Part shown: piece after piece, positions 8,499 through 17,289 of the stretch
Layout of the letters: each line of letters starts with the position of its first letter
Numbering within the stretch: position 1 is the first letter of the stretch
From: CAYOOT01 sp964405665
Lineage (GTDB): Bacteria; Bdellovibrionota_C; UBA2361; SZUA-149; CAZDWZ01
DNA length: 57,670 nt
Assembly (NCBI GenBank): GCA_964405665.1
Contig: CAYOOT010000011.1
Span: forward strand, 1-57,670
Reading direction: 5' to 3'
Notes under the pieces: model-generated
Databases searched by the model: none
The model's input: only the letters and a program-made list of their open reading frames with translations
Told to the model about the DNA's origin: nothing
Program-made: the position numbers and the translations under genes

Positions 8499-9005
8499 AT
8501 GATTAAAAAAATATTTGGCAGCTTAAATAAAATATTCGTTCTTGCGGTAATGATTTCTGCTTGCTCCTTTAATGCACGAGCTGATTCCGAAGATGTTACA
8601 GAAAAAGTTGCAAACGCCCTTTCTGGATATCATGCAAATTTAAGCAAGGAACAATTGGAAAAAATTGCTGGTGGCCCAGATAATCTGGTTTCTTCACTGC
8701 TGCAATTAAGAACAACAGACAAATTGCCTTTTGTTTCCATTCGATCAGAAAAACTATTGTTGAAATATGCAGAGCGCTCCGATGTGGCAACTGCTTTAAA
8801 AAGCGATATGCAAAATAGAAACTTAAGAGGATTAGCCGGAGCAATCGCCTTGCATATCGATCATGTTTCCAATGACGGTCTTAGACGTGAGCTTGCTCAA
8901 ATGGCAACATCCAGAGCACAGGAAGATAATGATTTTAGAAGTTATACCGCAGGTTTTGCCAATAGCAACGATCCGGAAGTAAGAAAGTTTTCTGTTGGGA
9001 AATAG
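8499..9005 (+). CDS. Exported small helical protein, partner of the metzincin
   Basis: A 168-residue protein with an N-terminal signal. 'MISACSFNARA' allows either lipoprotein processing at the Cys or cleavage after ARA. The mature part is helical, with HEAT-like pairs ('FVSIRSEKLLLKYAERSDVATALKSDM' and 'GLAGAIALHIDHVSNDGLRRELAQMA'), but I recognise no family. It starts 12 bases after the metzincin stop with a good AAGGAA site, so they are co-expressed. It could be an inhibitor, chaperone or substrate adaptor of the protease; that is guesswork from position. A GTAGGGGC double hairpin follows. Confidence 0.7.
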   Translation: MIKKIFGSLNKIFVLAVMISACSFNARADSEDVTEKVANALSGYHANLSKEQLEKIAGGPDNLVSSLLQLRTTDKLPFVSIRSEKLLLKYAERSDVATALKSDMQNRNLRGLAGAIALHIDHVSNDGLRRELAQMATSRAQEDNDFRSYTAGFANSNDPEVRKFSVGK

Positions 9006-9012
9006 ATAAAAC

Positions 9013-9089
9013 TGTAGGGGCAGGTTTTATGCCTGCCCGGAATTCCCAAATATATTGGAAAACGGGCAGCCATGAAGGCTGCCCCTACA
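9013..9089. repeat. Double GTAGGGGC hairpin element
   Basis: Two hairpins of the GTAGGGGC family in opposite outer orientation: TGTAGGGGCAGG..CCTGCCC and GGGCAGCC..GGCTGCCCCTACA. They are joined by the short inverted repeat TTCCCAAATATATTGGAA. The outer ends are themselves inverted (TGTAGGGGCAG / CTGCCCCTACA). It fills the gap between convergent genes and its last five bases (9085-9089) overlap the sua5 3' end. Confidence 0.85.
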
Positions 9090-10053
9090 AAATCTTTAAA
9101 CTTGCAGCCCGATTCAAACGATCCCAAATTGCCGTCCAAAGCCCAGCAGTTTGTTTTTCATTTTTATAAAGCAAAATAAAATCAGCTTCAGAATTAGATA
9201 ACTCTCTAAGTTTCGCATAAACTTCTCGTGCAGCAATGGCCGGAGATTGATCTAATTCTAATAATTTATAATTTAAACTCTTAAGATTTAATTTATTTTT
9301 TATTTCTTGAAAATCCGATTTTGCCAATTCTTTTTTATTTTCAACAATTACCAAAGGAATTTCCGGCTGATAATGATAAGGCAAATGACCAGGAGATTTT
9401 TCACTCTCCACTTTATTAATCTGCGCTTTTCTTCCCAATAGCGAAGCCGCTTTTTCCAAATCTTCTTCTAAAATATAACCGGGACGAAATATTTCAAAAA
9501 CTAGACCCTCACCTTGTTCTCTGATTTCTAACACAGTGGATTCAATACCAATAACACAAGGCCCGCCATCAAGAACAAAAACTTCTCCCTTTGGCCATTC
9601 CTTTCTTACATGTTCTGCGGTAGTCGGACTTGTTTTTCCAAATTTATTGGCACTCGGTGCAGCAAGCGGTATTCCACACAATTCAATTAACTGCTGTGCA
9701 ATGGGATCTGCTGGGAAACGTACAGCCACCGTTTCCAAACCGGAAGTAATTAAAGGATTTAAAGATTGCTGCTTAGGAAGAATTAGAGTTAATGGTCCAG
9801 GCCAAAATATTTTAGCTATTTCCAGAATAATACTTGGAAACTCTGCAGTAATGGTTTTTAATTGCTCAAGCTTGGAAATATGCACAATTAATGGATCGAA
9901 AAAAGGTCTTTCTTTGTATTGGAAAATATTTTTAATTCCTTTTTCAGAATCAATTGCGGCAGCCAGTCCATAAACTGTTTCCGTAGGAATACCAACGACT
10001 CCTCCACTTAAAATAATTTCTTTGGCTTTAATTAAATCTTGCTGGATATTCAT
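9085..10053 (-). CDS. sua5: L-threonylcarbamoyladenylate synthase (Sua5 type)
   Basis: About 322 residues. The YrdC domain covers about 1-200, with 'GGVVGIPTETVYGLAA' and the KxR-type ATP site 'YKERPFFDPLIVHIS', followed by 'VAVRFPADPIAQQLI' and 'PLAAPSANKFGKTSPT'. A linker with 'RPGYILEEDLEKA' leads to a C-terminal Sua5 domain ('SPGHLPYHYQPEIPLVIVENK'), so it is the long Sua5 form rather than short TsaC. It makes threonylcarbamoyl-AMP from threonine, bicarbonate and ATP for the t6A37 modification of ANN-decoding tRNAs. I chose the ATG at 10053; ATG at 10056 is equally possible, and the upstream ATG at 10089 lies in a small palindrome and adds non-conserved residues. Confidence 0.93.
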   Translation of the reverse strand: MNIQQDLIKAKEIILSGGVVGIPTETVYGLAAAIDSEKGIKNIFQYKERPFFDPLIVHISKLEQLKTITAEFPSIILEIAKIFWPGPLTLILPKQQSLNPLITSGLETVAVRFPADPIAQQLIELCGIPLAAPSANKFGKTSPTTAEHVRKEWPKGEVFVLDGGPCVIGIESTVLEIREQGEGLVFEIFRPGYILEEDLEKAASLLGRKAQINKVESEKSPGHLPYHYQPEIPLVIVENKKELAKSDFQEIKNKLNLKSLNYKLLELDQSPAIAAREVYAKLRELSNSEADFILLYKNEKQTAGLWTAIWDRLNRAASLKIL

Positions 10054-10060
10054 CATATAA

Positions 10061-10066
10061 ATTATA
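10061..10066 (-). promoter_or_regulatory. -10 box TATAAT abutting the sua5 start
   Basis: A perfect TATAAT on the minus strand ends 4 bases before the ATG at 10056 and 7 bases before the ATG at 10053. Transcription would then begin at or inside the ATGATG pair, giving a leaderless mRNA. No ribosome-binding site is visible upstream. The -35 side is poor, so confidence is limited. Confidence 0.35.
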
Positions 10067-10084
10067 CTATTAATAACCCTTCGA

Positions 10085-10106
10085 CTCACCTGCTTACGCA
10101 GGCGAG
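10085..10106. repeat. Small palindrome CTCACCTGC..GCAGGCGAG
   Basis: Nine-base arms (one G:T type mismatch) around TTAC, lying between the divergent sua5 and acyl-CoA synthetase genes. It resembles short intergenic palindromes that recur in bacterial genomes. There is no T-tract, so a terminator is unlikely. Confidence 0.6.
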
Positions 10107-10170
10107 CTCACCAAAATCAGGGCACACATTTAATAGCAGTAAATATTGATAATTAATAGTCAGACTAGCT

Positions 10171-11973
10171 TTGCAAATAGATAAGTTTAGAAATATTCCA
10201 GAAGTTTTTTTTGATATTGCCGGTAAATTCCCGGAAGAGCAGCTCTATTATCAAATAATTGTCGACGAAGATTCGGCGGGCAGAAGAAAAAAAACTGCGA
10301 TTTGTTACAAAGACTCCGCAGAAAGAGTGAAAAAAATTGCTGCTTATCTTAAAGATTTCGGACTGAAAAAAGGCGATAAAGTTGCCATTATTGCCAATAC
10401 GCGTTCTGAATGGCTGGAAATAGATTTGGGGATTTTATCCATTGGCGGCATCGTTGTTTCCATTTATCAATCACTTCCGGCAACTGATATCGCCTATATT
10501 TTATTCGATTCTGAAGCGGAAGTGGTTTTTGCGGAGAATCAAGAGCAAGTTGATAAAATATTAGGAATTCAAGAAAGGGAAATATTTATTCCCGGCCATG
10601 AAGACAGAAAAGATCTAAATGTAGAAATTAAAATAAAAAAAATTATTAGTATTGAAACTTTAAGCAATCAATTTATTACAAGCTTATCGGAAATTTATAA
10701 GAGAGATTTACCTAAAGAAGAAATAAAATTAGATCAGATCGAACCACACGATATTGCTTCCTTAGTCTATACTTCAGGAACTTCCGGTCCTCCGAAAGGA
10801 GTTGTACAAACCCACTTTAATCATCTTTCGAATATCCGCCAATCCTTCGACTCGGGAATTGTCAAAGATAACAATACGATGATTCTTTTTCTTCCACTGG
10901 CCCATTCTTTTGCCAAACTAATGGGCTATATCGGATTCTTAAGCCCGGTAAAAATATTTTTCCCCGCAATACTGAGCAGGGATTCCTCTAAAATAACTCC
11001 CATCTCAATTCTCAGGGATATTAAGGAGATTAATGCCGAGATTGTTCCAATTGTTCCTCGATTTTTGGAAAAAATGAAAGAAGGCATAGAATCTCTTTTA
11101 AAAAATAAAAAATTATCCTCCAAAATTCTACAGTTGACAATAAACAGTTCCCAAAAGATTTTTCTCAAAAAAGCCAAATTTTTGGATAAAATAGTTTTCA
11201 CTATCACCGCCGGCATTAGAAGAAAGTTAAAACATAAATTATTCGGAAATAATTTTCTCTATGCAATCTCTGGCGGAGCAAAGCTTCCCTTGGAAGTTGG
11301 TATTTTTTTTAATTCTTTAGGAATCACAGTTTTTGAAGGATACGGCTTAACAGAAACTTGCGTTGCCACCAATGTCAATACGCTGGCCAAAAATAGAATT
11401 GGCACCGTCGGTCAATTGTTGGCAAAAGATATTGAAATAAAAATTGCTGAAGATTCGGAAATTCTTTTTCGCGGGCCGAATATCAGTCTTGGTTATTATA
11501 AAAGACCCACTGCCACAAAAGCTTCTTGGGACGACGAAGGCTGGTTTCATACAGGAGATCTAGGAACAATTGAAGACGGATTTTTAAAAATAATCGGCAG
11601 AAAAAAAGAAATCATTGTTACCTCCGGAGGTAAAAAAATTAGCCCTTTAGCAATAGAAGACAACATCAAAACAATTCCGTTTGTTTCTCAGGCAATCTTG
11701 ATTGGCGATAATCGTCCATTTTGTCTGGCATTAATTACTTTAAAAAATCCACGCGATAACACTCCGGAAGTAATTGAAAAAATAAAAAACGATTTCCTGA
11801 CAATCAATTCTCGCTTAGCTAGTTTTGAAACAATTAAAAATTTTCTGATTATCCCCGAAGAGTTTACAGTAGAAAATGGGATGCTAACTCCGACTTTTAA
11901 AATTAAGAGAAAAGAGGTTGAGAGCAGATATCAAAAAGAAATTGAAGAGTTGTATTTGAAGACGAAGCGGTGA
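10171..11973 (+). CDS. fadD: Long-chain acyl-CoA synthetase (AMP-binding)
   Basis: A 600-residue ANL-superfamily enzyme that activates fatty acids to acyl-CoA through an acyl-AMP. The P-loop-like motif is 'SLVYTSGTSGPPKGVVQTH' near residue 195. The adenine motif is 'FEGYGLTET' near 389 and the hinge region 'GWFHTGDLGTIEDGFLKIIGRKKEIIVTSGGKKI' near 455. The order and spacing fit the bacterial long-chain fatty-acid CoA ligases (FACL/FAA1-like, TIGR-type 'FAA1') more than E. coli FadD itself, so the symbol is by function. It starts with TTG at 10171. With the thiolase at 18.8 kb it suggests fatty-acid degradation. Confidence 0.92.
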   Translation: MQIDKFRNIPEVFFDIAGKFPEEQLYYQIIVDEDSAGRRKKTAICYKDSAERVKKIAAYLKDFGLKKGDKVAIIANTRSEWLEIDLGILSIGGIVVSIYQSLPATDIAYILFDSEAEVVFAENQEQVDKILGIQEREIFIPGHEDRKDLNVEIKIKKIISIETLSNQFITSLSEIYKRDLPKEEIKLDQIEPHDIASLVYTSGTSGPPKGVVQTHFNHLSNIRQSFDSGIVKDNNTMILFLPLAHSFAKLMGYIGFLSPVKIFFPAILSRDSSKITPISILRDIKEINAEIVPIVPRFLEKMKEGIESLLKNKKLSSKILQLTINSSQKIFLKKAKFLDKIVFTITAGIRRKLKHKLFGNNFLYAISGGAKLPLEVGIFFNSLGITVFEGYGLTETCVATNVNTLAKNRIGTVGQLLAKDIEIKIAEDSEILFRGPNISLGYYKRPTATKASWDDEGWFHTGDLGTIEDGFLKIIGRKKEIIVTSGGKKISPLAIEDNIKTIPFVSQAILIGDNRPFCLALITLKNPRDNTPEVIEKIKNDFLTINSRLASFETIKNFLIIPEEFTVENGMLTPTFKIKRKEVESRYQKEIEELYLKTKR

Positions 11974-12042
11974 AGAAATATTTACAGTGAAAAATATTTT
12001 TGGGAGAGGGCGGTTTTTCTGATTTCTGATTTTAAAAAAATA

Positions 12043-12630
12043 CTACCTATTCGAAGTATCCTGACAATAATTTTTGATCTCTTCCAATTTCGGTCTTAGT
12101 TTTTGATTAATCATATCTCCAGCACTCCACCAAGATTGAATCACTTGCTGTTTATGCAATTGTTCGCAAATTCCTTGAAGAGAAGAAACCTGATCGATAA
12201 AACCCTTAAGTTGAGTTTCTAAAGCACTGTCCATGCCTAATAATGAATTATACCAACGGACAAAAGCACCTAAATCTTTCACTGCCAGACTGAATTTAGT
12301 GTTGCCTTCAATATTTGAACCTGATTGATAAGCCTGACCGGCATTTCCAAATTCTACAGAAATTTGTTCCACTAAAGTTGGAGCAGTATTTAATCTCTGT
12401 TTGATATAATCTTTTTTTGTTCCGGTTTGAATCTGCAATATTCGATCTCTTCCTGCAGAAAATGGAGCATTCCATTCACTATCAGTCAACTCTTGTCCGT
12501 CAAGTAATAGCGATACTATCATAGTATCAGGGTCAATTTGGCTTTTTACAAATTCAAGCATTTCCCCCATAGAGCGATACGCAGTTAAATCTTCTTCTCT
12601 CTGAGATCCATTTATTTCAAGCCTAATCAT
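12043..12630 (-). CDS. Unknown protein of the flagellar glycosylation cluster
   Basis: A 195-residue protein I do not recognise. Residues 1-75 alternate beta and helix ('MIRLEINGSQ', 'MIVSLLLDGQELTDSEW', 'ILQIQTG') and could be a small beta-grasp-like domain. Residues 80-195 are helical with heptad-like spacing and a cluster of Gln/Trp near 165. No signal or membrane segment is seen. Its ATG overlaps the GT9 stop by 4 bases, so it is translationally coupled to the two upstream glycosyltransferases and follows the fliD-fliS block on the same strand. A role as a helper of flagellin modification or export is inferred from position only. Confidence 0.7.
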   Translation of the reverse strand: MIRLEINGSQREEDLTAYRSMGEMLEFVKSQIDPDTMIVSLLLDGQELTDSEWNAPFSAGRDRILQIQTGTKKDYIKQRLNTAPTLVEQISVEFGNAGQAYQSGSNIEGNTKFSLAVKDLGAFVRWYNSLLGMDSALETQLKGFIDQVSSLQGICEQLHKQQVIQSWWSAGDMINQKLRPKLEEIKNYCQDTSNR

Positions 12631-14315
12631 TGAGACACCTTTTCTTCAAAATGTTTAAATAAATCTGCAAACCGATGACTTCTCCTCAGTAATCTTTGGT
12701 AAGCACTTTTATTATCAGATGCCAATTCTAGGATTTCGTCTCCACGAATATTTTCTTTCTCCATTAAAAATATTCTAATTACGGCACCTAAGACAGGGCA
12801 ACTTAAGCCTACAGACTCGATTTCTTTATCTATTTCGCTCAATCTGGCATTCAATTCCCGCAAAATTTCCGGTCCAGTTCCCAAATCATTTACAGCAGCA
12901 GCCAACTTTTCCAACATAGAAATTCCTTCTTTGGATAATTCTATTGCCTGGGCCAGACCCCGATCCACAATGTTATCGGAAGTTAACTCTCTATTAATTC
13001 CAGGAGTCAAAGCTTGATAAGGAATTTTTTCAAACTCTTCTTTCCATAATGCTCGATAAGAACTTTTTGCCAAGCTATATGTTTTTGCTGCTAAGCCGTT
13101 TTTTGAATTTTCTCCCGCTAAATGACGAAATTCCAAAAAGCCATCTTGATCAAATTGGGTAATATAAATTGCTGCCGATTTTTGTTTTATTAAATGATCC
13201 GGCAAGCAAATCTGATCTTCTTTCCCCGGGGGTGTTTCTAAACGGATTTTTACCAGAGAATAAATCATCTCTGGAGTAATATGATTGTGACAATCTGTTT
13301 TTAAACAACGGAAATTCGGATTGCAGGGTCCACACTCAATTTGAGGCTGTAAGACAAAATTCCCCGACCCATAAGGCCCGGTTTCAAAACAATAAGCAGA
13401 CGCCAAAAAAGCAGCGACCACCGGAGTCCCTCCGGCAACAGAAAGATGCATCGTTCCCGTATCACCTGTAACTAAAACGTCAGATTTTTTTAATAAGGCT
13501 GCAAGTTGAGGAATATTAGTTTTTCCCAGGGCAGAATAAATTCGCGGGTGGTTATAAAGTTTTAAAATCTGTTCGGAAATTTTCAATTCACTTTTAGTCC
13601 CTGTAAGAATAATACGGGCATTCATTTGCTCAACAAACATTTTCATCAATTTTGCAAATAGATGTGGCGCCCATTGACGCTTTTCCTGACTGGCCCCCGC
13701 TTGTAACGCGATAATCGGTCCATCGTCGCTGATATTATTTTCAGCAAAAAACTTTTCTCCGAATTCCAATCCTTCTTTGCTAATTTCATACACTAAATGC
13801 CGAGGATGTTGATTTACTCCCACGGAACATCGTAAAATATCAACTAAGTTTATGGAATTATAATCTCGATTGGAATGAAAAACAAAAGCCGCAAAAAGCA
13901 TGGCCCAGGGTTCGGTAATTAATCTAAAACCTTCATCGTCAGCAATCCAACCTCTGCTGTTTTTTATTCCCAACATCTTCATTAAAATGGCCGTATAAGG
14001 AGAAGAAGATAAATTAAAAATCATATCAAAATTTCTTTTTCTTAACTCGGCCAAAGTATCATCGACATATTTGTAGGCTTCAACAATGCCTTCTCCTCCA
14101 AAATGGATCTGTCGAAGCAACATCGATAGTTCCATTGGATAAATTTCATCAATTCCTGCAATCCCCGCACAAACCGGAGCAACCGCTTTATCGACAAGCA
14201 CAGTAACCTTTGCTCCGGGATTTTGCCGTTTTAAACCAACAAAAGTGGGCGAAGATTGCAGCATATCCCCCAGTCTGGTCACGGCTAATACCAAAATATT
14301 ATTAACTGGGGCCAT
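12627..14315 (-). CDS. Glycosyltransferase family 9-like protein with long C-terminal extension
   Basis: About 562 residues. Residues 1-340 are a heptosyltransferase-type GT-B enzyme: 'ILVLAVTRLGDMLQSSPTFVGLK' at the start, 'IALQAGASQEKRQWAPHLFAKL' in the middle, and the donor loop 'VLVTGDTGTMHLSVAGGTPVVA'. A Cys-rich string typical of the family follows (CGPCNPNFRC...C). Residues about 360-562 are helical and match no domain I know. The ATG at 14315 has GAAGGA seven bases upstream and is preferred over the TTG at 14330. It overlaps the CgeB-like gene by 14 bases. Its place after fliD, fliS and the CgeB-like gene suggests flagellin glycosylation rather than LPS core synthesis. Confidence 0.85.
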   Translation of the reverse strand: MAPVNNILVLAVTRLGDMLQSSPTFVGLKRQNPGAKVTVLVDKAVAPVCAGIAGIDEIYPMELSMLLRQIHFGGEGIVEAYKYVDDTLAELRKRNFDMIFNLSSSPYTAILMKMLGIKNSRGWIADDEGFRLITEPWAMLFAAFVFHSNRDYNSINLVDILRCSVGVNQHPRHLVYEISKEGLEFGEKFFAENNISDDGPIIALQAGASQEKRQWAPHLFAKLMKMFVEQMNARIILTGTKSELKISEQILKLYNHPRIYSALGKTNIPQLAALLKKSDVLVTGDTGTMHLSVAGGTPVVAAFLASAYCFETGPYGSGNFVLQPQIECGPCNPNFRCLKTDCHNHITPEMIYSLVKIRLETPPGKEDQICLPDHLIKQKSAAIYITQFDQDGFLEFRHLAGENSKNGLAAKTYSLAKSSYRALWKEEFEKIPYQALTPGINRELTSDNIVDRGLAQAIELSKEGISMLEKLAAAVNDLGTGPEILRELNARLSEIDKEIESVGLSCPVLGAVIRIFLMEKENIRGDEILELASDNKSAYQRLLRRSHRFADLFKHFEEKVSQ

Positions 14316-16398
14316 TTTTAATTCCTTCAATTGTTGCTACCTGGGTGTAGAGATGATGCAAAAATAAGATTTTTTGATCGTGCTCACTTAAAATGCCCTT
14401 TTTAGCAATCACTTTATCAGCAAGTGCCTTGAATTGCGGCTCTTCATTATTTTGGTAAATATTTTGCAAGGCAATTTCCAACTGTGGATATTTTTCGGCA
14501 GCCCGCAATGTCTTATGCCATTGGCTTTCTTCTTGTTTCGCTTTCAACTGTTCATATTTATCCAAATAAATATATTCGAGCATGTCTTTAACCCGCTGCC
14601 CATAAGTATGCTCTGCTAAAACTCTTTTTCTGGAAGCCTGAACGATCTCCATTCTTTCCTGGGGTCGCGCCAGATAATAATCAATTTGCTCGATCATTTC
14701 TTGACGATCATGAAATACTGCCATTTCCTTGCCAATCTGAAAAAGTTCAGGCATTAAAGTTCTTTCATCGGCCAATTGAAATGCTCCACATGCGGCCAAT
14801 TCAAAAGTTCGAGGGTTAACAAAATCTCCGTTTGGTTCCACTCCATCCCTTTCCGCAGAGGAATGTAAGTTCAAGTTAATTTTTGAAGCATTGAAAACTT
14901 TAATATATTCTTCCGGCTCCAATCTTCTACCGGCATCCTGAACCAGTTTAGAAAAAGGCATTCCCGTAGGCCATTCTGTACCCCAAATTTTAAAATCCCG
15001 ATTGACTAATGTGGCAAACATGTTGGTGCGATTGTTATATCCGGCACCAAGAAAAGAAATATCTGAACCGTATTTTTCTTTTTCTTTTGGAGAAAGCAGC
15101 AAAGGTCGATGAATATTAGGATCGCAGGCTAAAGGCAAATAAATCACCCGAGGAGCGCCGGCTGCTTCGATCATTCTTACAGCTTCTTTTTGGATAACAA
15201 ACCAATAATCAAAATATGGGGCAAGATGCTTCCATGTTTGAAAACGGTAACAATCTTCGACAAACCACATCACGGTAATGATACCACGCTTGCGGACTTC
15301 TTCTAGAACTTTTGGCGTTAGGGGTGCTTGTGCCAAACAAATCATAATATCTATTGGTCGCTCATTAATTCCTTCCAGTACCAAATCTGAAAGCATTTCC
15401 AGATAGCGAGTCTCCACTACCGCTTTTCTTCCCAGATTCTTAAAAAGAGATCCTGCTTGATTAAATCCTTTGAAAAATGGACTGAGATCATAACCGAAAG
15501 TTCGCTGTTGCTGCTGCAATAAAGCTTGAGTAGTATATTTTGCAATCGGCAGCGATCCCCCATACATTGGTCCAACCACTCCGATTCCCGGTTTAATTTG
15601 TTGCACCCCACGAATGGAAATAATCGTCTTTAACAAATTATCTACGGTTTGAGCAGCCAGTAATTTCGCTTGGGGGAAAATAAACAGTTCGATTTCTTGA
15701 TTACTAATTTTCTCTGATAAATCAGTCTTGAAACTTTTGAGATCGATATTAAAACTAGAAATCCCTTCTATTAACTCGCGACAATCATAAAGGGACAAAG
15801 TAGCCTTCAGTGCTTCCAAAGAATTTTCAAAAACATGAATTCTTTTTGCAGTCCTCTTTTTTAAAGCCTTTAAGTGAAAACTTGGAGCAAAACCGCAAAT
15901 TAGTAATTCTTGAGCACGTAAAAATTTAGGGCTATTGATAATTTGTTCTGCCCAAACCTCCGCTGCTCTTTCCGGCTTTTCTAAATTGATTAGTGAAATA
16001 TTTTTGTATTCCAAAACTATCTGCCCGGAAGTATTTTTTCTTTGACTGAATTCGGCCGGAATAACTACTTTTTCCAAATAGCCGGCAATTTCGGGAAAAC
16101 AAGAATTTAAAATCTCTAAATTTTTACAATAAATTTCTGATTTGATTTCTCCTGGGAATTTAGTACCAGCATTTTTGGGCAATTGATGTAAATCAGTTTT
16201 TTGATCTTTTCCCAGAAGCGTTCTTAAATCTTGAAGAACTTCTTTAACTTCCAGTTCAACTTCTTGGAAATTTTTGACAATAAATTCAAGTGCGCTCAGC
16301 GCTTCCAGGGAACGTCCGCGATCGAGAAAATCTTTAGTCCGAGTAACAGCTTGCGGGTAGGAATATTTGCAAAACTCTTCCTCTAAAAACCTTTCCAT
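14302..16398 (-). CDS. CgeB-like glycosyltransferase
   Basis: A 698-residue protein. The central part (about 260-460) begins 'IGVVGPMYGGSLPIAKYTTQAL' and includes 'ITVMWFVEDCYRFQTWKHLAPYFDYWFVIQ', as in the DUF3880/CgeB-type GT-B enzymes. The C-terminal donor part carries 'VNPRTFELAACGAFQLADERTLMPELF' followed by 'EHTYGQRVKDMLEYI', which is the CgeB/Glyco_trans_1_2 signature. The N-terminal about 250 residues are an extra domain of unknown function. It is cytoplasmic. It lies downstream of fliS with a 408-bp gap filled by a repeat element, and overlaps the GT9 gene. Enzymes of this type glycosylate flagellins in several bacteria; that role here is inferred. Confidence 0.85.
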   Translation of the reverse strand: MERFLEEEFCKYSYPQAVTRTKDFLDRGRSLEALSALEFIVKNFQEVELEVKEVLQDLRTLLGKDQKTDLHQLPKNAGTKFPGEIKSEIYCKNLEILNSCFPEIAGYLEKVVIPAEFSQRKNTSGQIVLEYKNISLINLEKPERAAEVWAEQIINSPKFLRAQELLICGFAPSFHLKALKKRTAKRIHVFENSLEALKATLSLYDCRELIEGISSFNIDLKSFKTDLSEKISNQEIELFIFPQAKLLAAQTVDNLLKTIISIRGVQQIKPGIGVVGPMYGGSLPIAKYTTQALLQQQQRTFGYDLSPFFKGFNQAGSLFKNLGRKAVVETRYLEMLSDLVLEGINERPIDIMICLAQAPLTPKVLEEVRKRGIITVMWFVEDCYRFQTWKHLAPYFDYWFVIQKEAVRMIEAAGAPRVIYLPLACDPNIHRPLLLSPKEKEKYGSDISFLGAGYNNRTNMFATLVNRDFKIWGTEWPTGMPFSKLVQDAGRRLEPEEYIKVFNASKINLNLHSSAERDGVEPNGDFVNPRTFELAACGAFQLADERTLMPELFQIGKEMAVFHDRQEMIEQIDYYLARPQERMEIVQASRKRVLAEHTYGQRVKDMLEYIYLDKYEQLKAKQEESQWHKTLRAAEKYPQLEIALQNIYQNNEEPQFKALADKVIAKKGILSEHDQKILFLHHLYTQVATIEGIKNGPS

Positions 16399-16544
16399 AG
16401 TTCAAAATATTTCCTAAGAATTAATTTATTTCAGGGGCTGGCACCGAAAGGGTTTGTTGCAAAAAAACCGACTCTTTTATGACAGAAACTGCTTTAGGTG
16501 AGTTCCCCTAAAGTTTAGATGCGGAATTTAATTACAGAGTATCA

Positions 16545-16760
16545 AGATTCTCGAGACTGTAAATTAAACTACGTAATTAATTATTTAGAATTTCCTTATA
16601 CTTAATTACAAGCATAAAACGTACGGAGCGCGGACTTTAGGCCGCTTATTACCAAATATATGGTAGGGCCGATAATAATAATTTGGAAATAAGCGGCCTA
16701 AAGTCCGCGCTCCGTACGTATATTGGAAATGAAACAGTTTAATTTAAAGCCTCAGATTCT
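16545..16760. repeat. MITE-like element with terminal inverted repeats and inner 31-bp hairpin
   Basis: The 408-bp gap between fliS and the CgeB-like gene has no gene. It holds a roughly 216-bp element. The outer arms, 16545-16570 and 16736-16760, are inverted copies at about 22 of 25 bases around GTAAATTAAACT. Inside is a perfect 31-bp inverted repeat (16620-16650 / 16688-16718) starting CGTACGGAGCGCGGACTTTAGG. It has no coding capacity. A shorter relative lies at 26680-26790, and the GGAGCGCGGACTTTAGG arm recurs at 42218. It looks like a non-autonomous mobile element whose transposase is not in this window. Confidence 0.75.
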
Positions 16761-16806
16761 CTGGGAAGAAATAAGATTATTTTACTAGGAGATCTAGCAA
16801 GCGCAA

Positions 16807-17241
16807 TTATAACGCGATTCTAAGGCTACCTTGCTGAAATTCTTCAGCTTCCGTACTGTCTAGCTCAGCAGAAGGGTTTCCTTCTATAATATCCCGATAT
16901 GCTGAAGTAATAGTTTCAATAACACAGATTACTCTTTCTATTTTTTCAGGATTTTTTTCAAGATTAGCTTCTGTTAAATGAAATAAACAGAAATCGTAAA
17001 TTCTATCTAAGTCTTTGGCAATTTCTCCACCTTTTTCGAAATCTAGTGTTGCCATTAATTCTGCAATAATTGCTTGTGATTTGCTGAGATATCTTGCAAA
17101 TTTCATTAAATCTTTTGTTTCCAAACCTGCTTTTGCATGTTTTAAAAATCTAATACAACCATCATAAAGCATCAAAAGAAGTCTACCTCGATCAACAGTT
17201 GTTACACTGATATTAGCATATTGTTGATGAGCATTATACAT
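16807..17241 (-). CDS. fliS: Flagellar export chaperone FliS
   Basis: A 144-residue FliS. The N-terminus 'MYNAHQQYANISVTTVDRGRLLLMLYDGCIRFLKHA' contains the family's Y..........L..MLYDG....L core. The rest is the expected four-helix bundle ('YLSKSQAIIAELMATLDFEKGGEIAKDLDRIYDFCLFHL'). It binds the flagellin C-terminus in the cytoplasm, prevents early polymerisation and hands it to the export gate. It lies 98 bases after fliD on the same strand, with a GGGGAGGT site before the ATG and its own sigma-28-like promoter. The length is slightly above the usual 125-135 because of a short C-terminal tail. Confidence 0.94.
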   Translation of the reverse strand: MYNAHQQYANISVTTVDRGRLLLMLYDGCIRFLKHAKAGLETKDLMKFARYLSKSQAIIAELMATLDFEKGGEIAKDLDRIYDFCLFHLTEANLEKNPEKIERVICVIETITSAYRDIIEGNPSAELDSTEAEEFQQGSLRIAL

Positions 17242-17289
17242 TAGACCTCCCCATACTTATTTTCTAGTTAAATCTTCCATCCAAATTAT

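Noticed and set aside
11977..12001. AAATATTT..AAATATTT inverted repeat after the acyl-CoA synthetase gene as terminator
   Set aside because: The stem is entirely A/T and short; too weak to claim.
16439..16460. TGGCAC ... TTGC resembling a sigma-54 promoter before the fliS/glycosyltransferase gap
   Set aside because: The distance between GG and GC is 17 bases instead of 10, and it points away from the flagellar genes.
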